From NCBI GenBank assembly GCA_943737045.1, contig CALSFV010000326.1, positions 186,001 through 250,000 on the forward strand: a stretch of 64,000 bases of DNA, read 5' to 3'. A program made the position numbers and the translations under genes. This document shows positions 1 through 11,323 of the stretch, piece by piece. The notes beneath the pieces were generated by a model. The model searched no databases, was not told the origin of the DNA, and was given only the letters and a program-made list of their open reading frames with translations. This DNA comes from Parapristionchus giblindavisi (taxonomy: Eukaryota; Nematoda; Chromadorea; Rhabditida; Diplogasteridae). How positions within the stretch are numbered: position 1 is the first letter of the stretch; every line of letters begins with the position of its first letter.

Positions 1-713
1 GCCGGATTGAAAGAAAGGAAGGAAAGGGAGAAGGCCATTCGCTTGACCCCATTTCTCTCTCACAACCCAACACTTCTAAGCGAAAGTGAAATTATCCTGC
101 TGTCACATTCTGATCAAGATACCACAGATAGAAAGTGTGTATGACACATAAAGAGAGAGAAACGAATAGTAAAATTGGGAAAAATAGACTTTTTATTTTT
201 AGTTCTACCTGGCCAATTTAGTCACGAAAAAACGCGTGGGTCCCCTTCTTTAAGGGTCTGGAATATTGATAGACCATCACTGTTTTGGTAGCGCTATTAT
301 CAAGTACATAGGAAGATGCACGCTGTTCTGTAATAAATTCGAGAGTTTGAGCGCGTAGCCCGGGATTCTCAGTGGTTAGCAGCCAGCGCTTATATTCGTA
401 TTCTTCTGTCTTTTCTCTATGCGGTTCGGTCGGTTGGACTACTATCTCTCCAATCTCGACAACACTCGCCTATTCCATCAAGAGAAGAGGACCAACAGTT
501 GAATCCCCTCCTAGTAGACTTTGGAAAGTCAGGAGCGGTATATCCGTATTGTCAAGCAGGCCAAGTGGACGAGCAACGTCAAGTTTTCGTGGGTTATTTG
601 ACTATTCTAATCAAGTTTCATATGCTGACGTTTTCTTGAACGGAGATGAATTCTCTCAGAGACGAAAGGATAAATCTTGGGGATAAGAAGATTCCCCCCC
701 TGTTTGGGCCCCC
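1..713. other. Unassigned left-edge sequence
   Basis: No gene is recognised. An ORF of about 104 codons exists at 372-686 on the plus strand, but it has no recognisable motif, no splice context and an irregular composition. The right end runs into repeat copy A1. It is probably repeat-derived like the rest of the first 14 kb. Confidence 0.4.
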
Positions 714-1595
714 TCTGCATTTAATGTGCTGATAGGATAAAGAATTGAATATTCGTATCACGTAGGTTCGATCCCGTTTGCAATTTTCTATTGATTAATC
801 GGAACTTCTTTGATTTCTGGCCCAGACCCCTCGTTCACCCCCCCTCCCCATTCCTTATTCTATATCACGGGTCTCCGGTAAAAGTGTAGCAACGCTTGCC
901 ACCAGGAAAAATTTTTGTCTCCGATTTCGATGAAAGTCGGTCAGTGTGTGTGGTTGGTGGCCATGAGAAGGCCTAGCCACTTGAATTGACATAAATTACA
1001 AATTATCGATTTTTTGTGATCTACCCTGAAAATGATCATAACTCGGTTCATTTTTATCGTAGAGCGAGCTGACAGGTGTCATTGGAACCGTATTATAATG
1101 CTCTCAAAAAAAAGTGCTTCATGACCCGTTCGCTGCAAATTCGTCTTCAGCGCGAAAACGCGAAAAGCTAATTTTTTGAACAAAAAGGTGACTTGTTCTC
1201 GAAAATTTTCTCTTGAGTACACGCGTATTATTGCAGAAAAAGAGTATACAGATGACGTACAATGTCGGTATGTTGTTCATTTACTGTGTCTCTGTCCTCC
1301 CAATACCGTTTAATAGAGTACACGGGACTTGGCCATTTTTTCCGCCTCAACAGTTTTTCGATCGTATCTACCTTCAAAATGGTCCAATCGACTATTCGAA
1401 AAAAGGATAATAATACTCTCGGAAAATCGAATGAAAAGTTCCATCATGTTCGAATAGCTATGACAACCCATTTTCGAGTTATTCGAGGAAATCACTAGGG
1501 ATTTTTGTTCTCAGACGATGCCCCTTAGTTATCAACTATCCTCGTATTTGACCTGTTATGTTGATATCTGCACAGTACCTGCTCAAGTACATTAC
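714..1595 (+). repeat. Dispersed direct repeat A, copy 1
   Basis: About 880 bp that recurs almost unchanged at 1985-2871, from the shared start TCTGCATTTAATGTGC to the shared end CAAGTACATTAC. Near its left end it has a tRNA B-box-like GGTTCGATCC (about 767). A segment around 1020-1170 recurs in inverted, diverged form at about 4080-4720. Small ORFs inside it (such as 1213-1410) are shared by both copies but show no protein motif. Element class unknown. Confidence 0.85.
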
Positions 1596-1984
1596 GAGAG
1601 ACTATCTGGCTCAAGTGACATTCTCTTGGCACTTGGCCAAAAAGTGATAGGAACCGATCGGGCCCAAATTGTGCATAGGTGTAGTATGGGTTGGCATGAG
1701 ATCACAGACGGAGTTAGGGTTCGTCATATCTGCTCCTTCGCTAAATAACGTAAGTTCCACATAATGGCATCAAAATTTCAAAGTTTACGGATTCGTTCGA
1801 TATGTGTATGCGACGATGGGTAATAATAAGCAGGTAAATTACACCAATTCTCATCCCGGTCCAAAACCGTGAGGCCCAGAAAAAATAAAAAAAACAATAA
1901 AAAATTTGTTTTATTTTTTTGTTTTATTTTTCCTACAAATGCCTCTCGGTGGGTGACTTTTTGATTTCTTTAATTTGATGAGTA
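1596..1984. other. Spacer between the two A repeats
   Basis: About 390 bp between the direct A copies. No gene is seen. It holds an A/T run (about 1880-1930, AAAAATAAAAAA followed by a T-rich stretch) that could form a small hairpin. Confidence 0.4.
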
Positions 1985-2871
1985 TCTGCATTTAATGTGC
2001 TGATAGGATAAAGAATTGAATATTCGTATCACGTAGGTTCGATCCCGTTTGCAATTTTCTATTGATTAATCGGAACTTCTTTGATTTCTGGCCCAGACCC
2101 CTCGTTCACCCCCCCCCTCCCCATTCCTTATTCTATATCACGGGTCTCCGGTAAAAGTGTAGCAACGCTTGCCACTAGGAAAAATTTTTGTCTCCGATTT
2201 CGATGAAAGTCGGTCAGTGTGTGTGGTTGGTGGCCATGAGAAGGCCTAGCCACTTGAATTGACATAAATTACAAATTATCGATTTTTTGTGATCTACCCT
2301 GAAAATGATCATAACTCGGTTCATTTTTATCGTAGAGCGAGCTGACAGGTGTCATTCGAACCGTATTATAATGCTCTCAAAAAAAAAAGTGCTTCATGAC
2401 CCGTTCGCTGCAAATTCGTCTTCAGCGCGAAAACGCGAAAAGCTAATTTTTTGAACAAAAAGGTGACTTGTTCTCGAAAATTTTCTCTTGAGTACACGCG
2501 TATTATTGCAGAAAAAGAGTATACAGATGACGTACAATGTCGGTATGTTGTTCATTTACTGTGTCTCTGTCCTCCCAATACCGTTTAATAGAGTACACGG
2601 GACTTGGCCATTTTTTTCCGCCTCAACAGTTTTTCGATCGTATCTACCTTCAAAATGGTCCAATCGAATATTCGAAAAAAGGATAATAATACTCTCGGAA
2701 AGGCGAATAAAAAGTTCCATCATGTTCGAATAGCTATGACAACCCATTTTCGAGTTATTCGAGGAAATCACTAGGGATTTTTGTTCTCGGACGACGCCCT
2801 TTAGTTATCAACTATCCTCGTATTTGACCTGTTATGTTGATATCTGCACAGTACCTTCTCAAGTACATTAC
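1985..2871 (+). repeat. Dispersed direct repeat A, copy 2
   Basis: Second copy of repeat A, in the same orientation about 1.27 kb after copy 1 and differing only by scattered substitutions and small indels (for example longer C and A runs). Its right end overlaps the start of repeat B1 at 2822, so A and B may be adjacent parts of one larger element. Confidence 0.85.
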
Positions 2872-3929
2872 AGTTTCTATTATGAAGTACACATATTTGT
2901 CGAATTGATTGAATTCTGATACGAAAAAACATGTATTTTCACAAGAAAGCGGCAAAAAATCGAAATTGGAGCAGTTTTCTTTTAATAACTCGAAAACGGC
3001 TAGATATAACAATTTGGACAATAAAAACTTTTCAATCTCCTTTTCGAGAGAATCATTTCTATTTTTTTGAAAAGCTAATTGGATAACTTTGAAGTGAGAT
3101 ACGATCAAAAAACGGAAATTGATAAAAAATCGACTAAGTCCATTAGCTATCTACACTATCTTGAATGGAATCACTCCTACACCCTCCTCTGCATCCGACA
3201 AGAACTCGTTGTTCGTGTGCAGCAAGAAATTCTGCGCCTTCTGGCATCTAAGATACGAAAAAATTATTTTTGTGATCTTAAAAAAGGTTTTTTAATCACA
3301 ACTTTTTTCCATTTGTTTTGCGCCTTACACATGCAAAAGAAAAGTTTTTTGTCATATTTTTCTACATTTTTTGAGTTGCCGAACAGCTTTCCAGACTAAT
3401 TTTGAAAGAAGTTATGATTTTTCGAATTTTAGAACCGTCAAATACCTAAAAGCCGGCTTTGAGACCTGGGACCGGGATCAATAATTTTCTTGTCATCTGG
3501 GTACTCACATTTAAAAGTTTCATAGAAATCAAAAATACTTTTTCGAAAATAGTTCCGATAATATTGGATTTCATGCAATCTCTCGTGATATCGCTCATAT
3601 ATTTTCATGTAGACATGTAGACTACGATAGGAAACAGTAGATTTATATAGAATATGGCAGGATACGGTAGATGTATATGGAGTAAGGCAGGATACGGTAT
3701 GCGTATATGGAGTACGGTAGGCTACCGTAGACGTATGTGGAGTACGGTGGAGTAAGAGTACGGTATATTCGAGCGACTCCTGATAGGGATCAAAGATCGA
3801 TGAGCAAAGTTCAAAGATCAAAGACCAACACACTCACCAAGTGGTCTCCTCGAGTATAACCGCCATGTGCTTGATGCTCCGCTTGCACGGATACATAAGC
3901 CGGCTGTCTTTGTAGTGGTCAGCGTTCAT
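2822..3929 (+). repeat. Direct repeat B, copy 1 (1108 bp)
   Basis: This stretch is repeated at 5787-6894 with exactly the same length and, by eye, almost no differences, from ATTTGACCTGTTATG to GTGGTCAGCGTTCAT. Its first about 400 bp is also present inverted at 5119-5531. It carries a degenerate direct array of TACGGTA-type words (about 3640-3770). A plus-strand frame near 3180-3240 reads into a Cys-rich remnant (FVCSKKFCAFW) matching the start of the zinc-finger ORF in the inverted copy. The near-identity implies a recent duplication or gene conversion. Confidence 0.9.
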
Positions 3930-4151
3930 AACTTTGAAGTGAGATACGATCAAAAAACGGAAATTGACAAAAAATCGACCAAGTCCATTAGCTATCTAGT
4001 AATCGACCCTAGGGGCCAAGAGATATATGCGTGATGTGACGACATAATTTTTGCAATAAAACGGATATCCTCAAGAAAAAATTTTTGAGAACAGGTCACC
4101 TTTTTGTTCTAAAAATCTGCTTTTCGCGTTTTTCGCCCTGAAGACGACTTA

Positions 4152-4524
4152 TGGCGCGTTAAAATGTGGTGGAAAACCGAAAAAAGCGACTTTCCGAGTG
4201 TTAAAATGTTTCCTGGAAAACCGAAAATGGAAAGTCGATATTTGAATTCGCGGGCGCGAATAATGTGCGGGAATTCAAATTCCGACTTTCCGACTGCCAA
4301 TTTCTATGTTTAAAAAGCTAAAGTAAATCCGGAATTCCTTTTTATTTCACTTTTCGTCTTCTTTTGACATCGGAAACTTGCAGTCGCGAGTGCAAATTTG
4401 AATTCCCGCACATTATTCGCGCCCGCGAATTCAAATATCGACTTTCCATTTTCGGTTTTCCAGGGTGCATTTTAACACTCGGAAAGTCGCTTTTTTCGGT
4501 TTTCCACCACATTTTAACGCGCCA
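4152..4524. mobile_element. TTA-flanked MITE with long TIRs, copy 1
   Basis: A 373 bp inverted-repeat element starting TGGCGCG and ending CGCGCCA, flanked by TTA on each side (4149-4151 and 4525-4527). The arms include GGAAAACCGAAAA and a GC-rich core word GAATTCGCGGGCGCGAA. A second family member is at 33428-33777. It interrupts an inverted A-like sequence; the uninterrupted equivalent is visible in repeat A (about 1128-1165), which supports a real insertion with a TTA duplication. A 3 bp TWA duplication is typical of PIF/Harbinger elements; that assignment is inferred from the target site only. Confidence 0.85.
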
Positions 4525-5225
4525 TTAGCAGCGAACGGGTCATAAACAGGTTTTTTGAAGAGCATTCGAAAACGGTTCGAATGAAACTTATCAGCTCGTT
4601 CTACGATGAAAATGAACCGAGTTATGATCATTAAGGGTAGATCGCAAAAAATCGATAATTTGAAATTTTCGCAAAATGAAGTGGCTAGGCCTTGGCCATA
4701 AAATTGAAAATACATTGATAATAGAAGAATAATTGAGAATAAAAGAAGAAGGCAGTGACGGGGGGCAGAACCAAAAGAGATGTTGCGCTCCTTCATTCTC
4801 TTCTCGACTTCTTCTGCTCTCAACTTGTTCCTGGCTGCGTAGAATTCGACCACCATCTGCTCGGCAACAGAATCGTATAGGGCGCTCTTCTTCCGAATGC
4901 GAAGTGGCCATCCTATGGGTCTTGGATGCTTCGGTGCTTTCTCGTATTCCTTGAATGATCGAAAAAAATTATTGAATCTTTGCTGAACCTCCTCGAGCAT
5001 TCTCTTGTACAGTCTAAGGGCGAAATCCATCATTGATACTGTCTCCGATCTGATCTTGTGCTCTCCTCTGTCCCAGTGACGTTCAAGATTCCAATGACGG
5101 AGGAAAGTGGGAGAGCATTTGCTGCACACGAACAACGAGTTCTTGTCGGATGCAGAGGAGGGTGTAGGAGTGATTCCATTCAAGATAGTGTAGATAGCTA
5201 ATGGACTTAGTCGATTTTTTATCAA
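4431..5225 (-). pseudogene. C2H2 zinc-finger ORF remnant in repeat
   Basis: An open minus-strand frame of 264 codons. Its convincing part lies at about 5210-4760: a single C2H2 finger with CSKC, then HWNLERHWDRGEH (spacing C-x2-C-x12-H-x5-H), followed by charged, helix-like sequence ending near EEVEKRMKER. Downstream the frame runs into A-like non-coding repeat and finally into the MITE at 4152-4524, so the C-terminal third is accidental. The N-terminal side overlaps the inverted B repeat. It is probably the decayed end of a transposon-encoded or captured zinc-finger protein; no intact gene is present. Confidence 0.5.
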
Positions 5226-5531
5226 TTTCCGTTTTTTGATCGTATCTCACTTCAAAGTTATCCAATTAGCTTTTCAAAAAATAGAAATGATTCTCTCGAA
5301 AAGGAGATTGAAAAGTTTTTTATTGTCCAAATTGTTATATCTAGCCGTTTTCGAGTTATTAAAAGAAAACTGCTCCAATTTCGATTTTTTGCCGCTTTCT
5401 TGTGAAAATACATGTTTTTTCGTATCAGAATTCAATCAATTCGACAAATATGTGTACTTAATAATAGAAACTGTAATGTACTTGAGAAGGTACTGTGCAG
5501 ATATCAACATAACAGGTCAAATACGAGGATA
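5119..5531 (-). repeat. Inverted partial copy of repeat B
   Basis: The reverse complement of about 2815-3228, ending at the GTGTGCAGCAA junction. Together with B2 (5787 onward) it forms inverted arms of about 400 bp around a spacer of about 255 bp. At the junction it continues into the C2H2 finger frame, whereas B1 and B2 continue into a different Cys-rich sequence. Confidence 0.85.
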
Positions 5532-5786
5532 AATTGACTGAAAAACTGAAGAAAAAAAAGAAAAAAAGAGAATAAATTAAACTCATGTATTTCTCTTGTA
5601 CATGAGTTACAGACCAAAGTTCAACATGAAAGTTGTTCTACTCGACGAGTTCTTCAATATGAGTACAAACATGAGGGGATTTGAAAACAAAAATATTTTC
5701 GGGTCGTCTTCAGGTTCATTTTTGTGAAAAAACACCATATTTTTTTTATTTTTTTTTATTAACTAATCTTGCTCTGATCTTTAATA

Positions 5787-6894
5787 ATTTGACCTGTTAT
5801 GTTGATATCTGCACAGTACCTTCTCAAGTACATTACAGTTTCTATTATGAAGTACACATATTTGTCGAATTGATTGAATTCTGATACGAAAAAACATGTA
5901 TTTTCACAAGAAAGCGGCAAAAAATCGAAATTGGAGCAGTTTTCTTTTAATAACTCGAAAACGGCTAGATATAACAATTTGGACAATAAAAACTTTTCAA
6001 TCTCCTTTTCGAGAGAATCATTTCTATTTTTTTGAAAAGCTAATTGGATAACTTTGAAGTGAGATACGATCAAAAAACGGAAATTGATAAAAAATCGACT
6101 AAGTCCATTAGCTATCTACACTATCTTGAATGGAATCACTCCTACACCCTCCTCTGCATCCGACAAGAACTCGTTGTTCGTGTGCAGCAAGAAATTCTGC
6201 GCCTTCTGGCATCTAAGATACGAAAAAATTATTTTTGTGATCTTAAAAAAGGTTTTTTAATCACAACTTTTTTCCATTTGTTTTGCGCCTTACACATGCA
6301 AAAGAAAAGTTTTTTGTCATATTTTTCTACATTTTTTGAGTTGCCGAACAGCTTTCCAGACTAATTTTGAAAGAAGTTATGATTTTTCGAATTTTAGAAC
6401 CGTCAAATACCTAAAAGCCGGCTTTGAGACCTGGGACCGGGATCAATAATTTTCTTGTCATCTGGGTACTCACATTTAAAAGTTTCATAGAAATCAAAAA
6501 TACTTTTTCGAAAATAGTTCCGATAATATTGGATTTCATGCAATCTCTCGTGATATCGCTCATATATTTTCATGTAGACATGTAGACTACGATAGGAAAC
6601 AGTAGATTTATATAGAATATGGCAGGATACGGTAGATGTATATGGAGTAAGGCAGGATACGGTATGCGTATATGGAGTACGGTAGGCTACCGTAGACGTA
6701 TGTGGAGTACGGTGGAGTAAGAGTACGGTATATTCGAGCGACTCCTGATAGGGATCAAAGATCGATGAGCAAAGTTCAAAGATCAAAGACCAACACACTC
6801 ACCAAGTGGTCTCCTCGAGTATAACCGCCATGTGCTTGATGCTCCGCTTGCACGGATACATAAGCCGGCTGTCTTTGTAGTGGTCAGCGTTCAT
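5787..6894 (+). repeat. Direct repeat B, copy 2 (1108 bp)
   Basis: Copy of 2822-3929 in the same orientation. It ends at TCAGCGTTCAT, where the poly-G foldback element begins; B1 instead continues into AACTTTGAAGTGAGATACG, a fragment that duplicates B1's own interior (about 3087-3155). The shared end point marks a real boundary. Confidence 0.9.
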
Positions 6895-6898
6895 GGTC

Positions 6899-8513
6899 GG
6901 CGGGGGGGGGGGGTGACATTTCGGCAACCGACATTTCGGCAACCGACATTTCGGCAACGGGGCATAACTCGGTTCGTAGGGGTCATAGAAACTTGGGATG
7001 GATATCATTGTGATCAGCATCAGTAACACTACCGTAATCTACAGTAACCGGTTCGGTGGGTCAGATCAAGTTCGGTGGGTCAGATTGCGCATAAAATTGA
7101 AAGAATGAACACTACGTGCGAGATATCACTATGATCTATTGCAAACTACAGTAGTCTACCGTAACCCGGTTCCGTGGGTCAGATCAAGTTCGGTGGGTCA
7201 GATTTCACTAAAAATTGTCGGAACAGCCACTACTTGTGCGAAATCATTATCCGCTATCGTAAACTACAGTCATCTACCGTAACCCGGTTCGGTGGGTCAG
7301 ATCAAGTTCGGTGGGTCAGATTTCACTAAAAATTGTCGGAACAGCCACTACTTGTGCGAAATCATTATCCGCTATCGTAAACTACAGTCATCTACCGTAA
7401 CCCGGTTCGGTGGGTCAGATCAAGTTCGGTGGGTCAGATTTCACTAAAAATTGTCGGAACAGCCACTACTTGTGCGAAATCATTATCAGCTATTGTAAAC
7501 TACAGTCATCTACCGTAACCCGGTTCGGTGGGTCAGATCAAGTTCGGTGGGTCAGATTTCACTAAAAATTGTCGGAACAGGCACTACTTGTGCGAAATCA
7601 TTATCAGCTATTGTAAACTACAGTCATCTACCGTAACCCGGTTCGGTGGGTCAGATCAAGTTCGGTGGGTCAGATTTCACTAAAAATTGTCGGAACAGGC
7701 ACTACTTGTGCGAAATCATTATGAGTTATTGCAAACTACCGTAACCAGGTTCGGTGGGTCAGATCAAGTGCGATCGGTCAGATTTCACTAAAAATTGTCC
7801 AAATGATTACTATGCGCGTGGTATGATTATGAGTTATTGTAAACTACCATTTGGACACTTTTTAGTGAAATATGACACATCGCACTTGATCTGACCCACC
7901 GAACTGGATTACGGTGGATTACGGTAGTTTACAATAACTCATAATCATACCCCGCACATAGTGACCATTTGGACAATTTATACTGAGATCTGACCCACCG
8001 CACTTCATCTGACCCACCGAACCTGGTTACGGTAGTTTGCAATAGCTCATAATAATATCGCGCACGTAGTGACCATTCCGACAGTTTGTAGTGAAATCTG
8101 ACCCACCGAACTTGATCTGACCCACCGAACCGGGTTACGATAGATTACGGTAGTTTGCAATAGCTGATAATGATTTCGCACAAGTAGCGGCTGTTCCGAC
8201 AATTTTTAGTGAAATCTGACCCACCGAACTTGATCTGACCCACGGAACCGGGTTACGGTAGACTACTGTAGTTTGCAATAGATCATAGTGATATCTCGCA
8301 CGTAGTGTTCATTCTTTCAATTTTATGCGCAATCTGACCCACCGAACTTGATCTGACCCACCGAACCGGTTACTGTAGATTACGGTAGTGTTACTGATGC
8401 TGATCACAATGATACCCATCCCAAGTTTCTATGACCCCTACGAACCGAGTTATGCCCCGTTGCCGAAATGTCGGTTACCGAAATGTCGGTTGCCGAAATG
8501 TCACCCCCCCCTA
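6899..8513. mobile_element. Foldback element 1 with poly-G ends
   Basis: About 1.6 kb organised as two long inverted arms. Each end has a G/C homopolymer run, then three tandem copies of a word containing ACATTTCGGCAAC (6915-6960 and inverted at about 8460-8502), then arms rich in TTCGGTGGGTCAGAT. The flanking 7-mer CATGGTC occurs on both sides (6892-6898 and 8514-8520), consistent with a target-site duplication. The left arm holds an array of 118 bp units (repeat starts near 7163, 7281, 7399, 7517, 7635). No transposase is seen. The architecture resembles Foldback elements, but the family is not recognised. Confidence 0.85.
7045..7790 (+). repeat. 118 bp tandem repeat in foldback arm
   Basis: Five to six units of 118 bp, each containing TAACCCGGTTCGGTGGGTC and CACTAAAAATTGTCGGAACA, with only a few differences between the middle units. 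Related units lie inverted in the opposite arm (about 7860-8390). This is satellite-like expansion inside a mobile element. Confidence 0.9.
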
Positions 8514-8900
8514 CATGGTCAACTACATCAATAATAAGAGATCAAAGATCACAGATTCTTTAGTCAATTCCACTAAGGGCTATGTCTTTACAAAATTTCA
8601 GAAAAGGATTGATCACAGATAATAATATCACAAGAGAAAAACAGTACGTGCATAATTCCATGCAAAATATTTGAAAATAAATTCGGGTGCGAAAAACCGC
8701 ACAGTCATCGATCTTTAATCTCTATCAGGAGTCTCTCAATTACACCGTACTCTTAATCCCTACCGTACTCCATATACAGTCCCGCACAATCGCCCTCCCT
8801 AAAGGCGGGCCGCCGCGAAATGATTCATGTCGCCTCATGTCGCATCTTTCTAAAAGATTTTCAAAACATTTCATTATTTGTGATCATTGCATCATCAGAA

Positions 8901-10140
8901 TACCGTCAAAACGAAAAAAAGAGAAACATTTGTGACAATTTGTGACAAATTGTCACAAAAGTTCACAAGATTTTGAAAATTTTGTATCATGATATCTAAA
9001 TGTGGTTGCAAGTATTTTATTAGATAATAGGGTATTTGAGCATCATTGGGCTTGCCTAATTGACATGTGAAGAAAGCAATTCAAGCAATTCACTGCGAAC
9101 GCTGTTTGGGGGGGGGGGGTGGACATTTCGGCAACGCCCATTTCGGCAACGAGTTATAAATCGGTTGGGAGATGGTGTATGGAAACAAAAATAGTAACAT
9201 TGTTATCAGTGTTGGTGTACGGTATTGGGCTACCGTAACCGTCGGGAATCGCGAACTGATTTTTTTAGTCGACCCATGACCCGGGGTTCATGGTTGAAAA
9301 TGACAAAAGTCGAAAAATTTATGATGACCCGAGGTCAAATACTAGTTGCAATTATATCAATAGTGATCCAACTTTTATCTTTATGGATACCGTAACCCGA
9401 ACTACCGTAATCTAGCTACCGTAACCTGCAATATTATTGCGAAATGCACTTCAAATCCCGGTTTGGTTACGGTAGTTCGGGTTACGGTATCCAGAAAGAT
9501 AAAAGTTGGCTCACTATTGATATAATGACAACTAGTATTTGACCTCGGGTAATTATAAATTTTTCGTTTTTTTTCATTTTCAACCATGAACCCCGGGTCA
9601 TGGGTCGACTAAAAAAAATCAGTTCGCGATTCCCGACGGTTACGGTAGCCCAATACCGTACACCAACACTGATAACAATGTTACTATTTTTGTTTCCATA
9701 CACCATCTCCCAACCGATTTATAACTCGTTGCCGAAATGGGCGTTGCCGAAATGTCCACCCCCCCCCCCTGTTTGGTGAAACTGGTATACGGTAGGATTT
9801 TCTACAGTATACCAGTTTTGCACCCTGATCCATATAGTGATCCAAAAAAAAGTAATGAAAGATACATCCATGATTAGACGAAGAAAGCGCGATGGTAGTA
9901 GTTTCACAGTAAGATTCTACAGTATGTTACAGTATACCAATTTTACACCGCGGCGCTCCCGATTAATTATTTTACATTTGTCATACATTACTGCATTTGG
10001 CAAACACATCCACACTAAAATACCTGAGAAAATATATTTTCAAGTGCGTGAAAAACGCTAAAAATAGGTACTTTGTGAACTTTTGTGACAATTTGTCACA
10101 AATTGTCACAAATGTTTCACTTTTTTTCGTTTTGACGGTA
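8901..10140. mobile_element. TA-flanked TIR element
   Basis: A 1.24 kb element whose ends are inverted copies of about 65-70 bp beginning TACCGTCAAAACGAAAAAAA and including the self-complementary TTTGTGACAAATTGTCACAAA. If TA is the duplicated target (8901-8902 and 10139-10140), the tips are CCGTCAAAACG, as in Tc1/mariner-type non-autonomous elements. There is no transposase frame. A second, poly-G foldback element (9110-9768) has inserted inside it. Confidence 0.75.
9110..9768. mobile_element. Foldback element 2 with poly-G ends
   Basis: A 659 bp, nearly full-length palindrome with the same terminal plan as the element at 6899: a homopolymer of G (C on the other end), then two tandem ATTTCGGCAACG words, then a unique arm. 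The interior differs (it carries TACCGTAACC words and a CCCATGACCCGGGGTTCATGG tract). The flanking 8-mer CTGTTTGG occurs at 9102-9109 and 9769-9776, which marks a target duplication. It is nested in the TA-flanked element. Confidence 0.85.
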
Positions 10141-10933
10141 CATTAAATCACGCTATCTTAGAAAATCGACATAAGTGAGGTATCGATGAAAAATGAATTT
10201 TCCTGTTTTATGTGTGATAATTACAGGCTCCATGAGTGAAGTACACTGGTACTTGGAAATTGCTTCCAATTGAAAATTCGCCTCAGGGGGTGACCACAGA
10301 ACGATTTGGCGCCTTTTCCTAAAAAGTTTATTTCGAATCCAATCGATGCGAGAGTGGGCGCAATGCACTCCTTGGGTAATTCTAAGAAACTATTGTCTAG
10401 GTGAGTTTTTCGAACAACGGTCAACGAAGGCTGGAATTGGGAATTTTCGAAAAAAATTTCACATTTAATTAATTTTCACTATTTCACTATAACAAGCCTA
10501 CAACTTTTTATTTGCTCAATCGCTTCTGCATATCATAACACATCTTCAGTTTGAAAATCATAATTTTTTTTAAATACGTATAATACGAAAAAATCGTTTT
10601 TATAACGAAAATCGTAATTATGGTGTGCACCTACAGTAATCCATAATCGGTTAATTTGGAAATTTGGTAGTTTTAAACATATTTCACCGCTGTTCTTGAC
10701 ATGACTGACAAGGGAACTCTTGGAACTTAAGTTGGCCATATGAGCTGGCAATAGCATGACTAGAATCACCTATTTATGCTGAAAACGAAGTCGTTGGAAC
10801 GCGTCGCCCAATCGAGCTGAGCTTCGAGAAAATCGATATTGAAATTTGGGGGGTCGATTTGAAAATTCGCGAGGTCCCCTACACAAGCAATCCGGATGGG
10901 TTCAAGTACTGATCCATCATCCACCCAAACATC

Positions 10934-11006
10934 GGCTTGTGTGGTGTAGTGGATAAGATGTCTGCGTTTACTTTTGACTGTCAGGGGTTCGATCCCCCCT
11001 GCAGTT
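10934..11006 (+). repeat. tRNA-like sequence with A and B boxes
   Basis: TGGTGTAGTGG matches the tRNA A box and GGGGTTCGATCCCCCC gives a B box with a perfect T-arm stem. The acceptor ends do not pair and no proper anticodon stem-loop forms, so it is not a functional tRNA. It is better read as a tRNA-derived Pol III promoter module carried by the palindrome. Confidence 0.7.
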
Positions 11007-11166
11007 ATTTTCTTTTGCTGATTTGTTTATTATCAAGATCAAACGTTCAAGCTTGTTTGTCAGTGTAGATCACTATCGATCGACTTAATTCACTCATTGA
11101 TTCATGCTCGCGTGCTCTTGTGTGACGTTAAAGATATTTGTGCTTCCAATTCAACATCTGTCATGA

Positions 11167-11323
11167 CTATCCTCGTCGAAGAACATCTGGTCCTCCTCTG
11201 CAGCTCGCAGCTTGGAGATGAAGGCTTGAGCTAGCTTCCGATCTTCTCGATTGACGTCAGAAAGATCCGACGAAGGAGGGTAGACTTCAGCGAGGAGGGC
11301 AACGACGATTGAAGGTGTTATAG
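11167..11323 (-). pseudogene. Coding-like spacer of the palindrome
   Basis: The 157 bp loop of the palindrome is open on the minus strand and reads like genuine protein: IVVALLAEVYPPSSDLSDVN, then REDRKLAQAFISKLRAAEED. The balanced residues differ from the low-complexity ORFs elsewhere. It may be a captured exon fragment or a piece of a retroelement polyprotein. It has no start and no splice context, so function is not assigned. Confidence 0.4.

Noticed and set aside
3079..3399. 106-codon ORF repeated identically at 6044-6364
   Set aside because: Its conservation comes from the recent duplication of repeat B. The frame that makes sense with the zinc-finger copy is a different one.
3438..3833. 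131-codon ORF with Tyr/Thr/Ser repeats, duplicated at 6403-6798
   Set aside because: Runs over degenerate TACGGTA words in repeat B; the repeats explain both its openness and its composition.
6915..6960. CRISPR-like short repeats (ATTTCGGCAAC words)
   Set aside because: Only two or three abutting units, mirrored at the other end of an inverted-repeat element in a eukaryotic genome.
10934..11006. Functional tRNA gene
   Set aside because: A and B boxes are good but the acceptor ends do not pair and there is no anticodon stem-loop.
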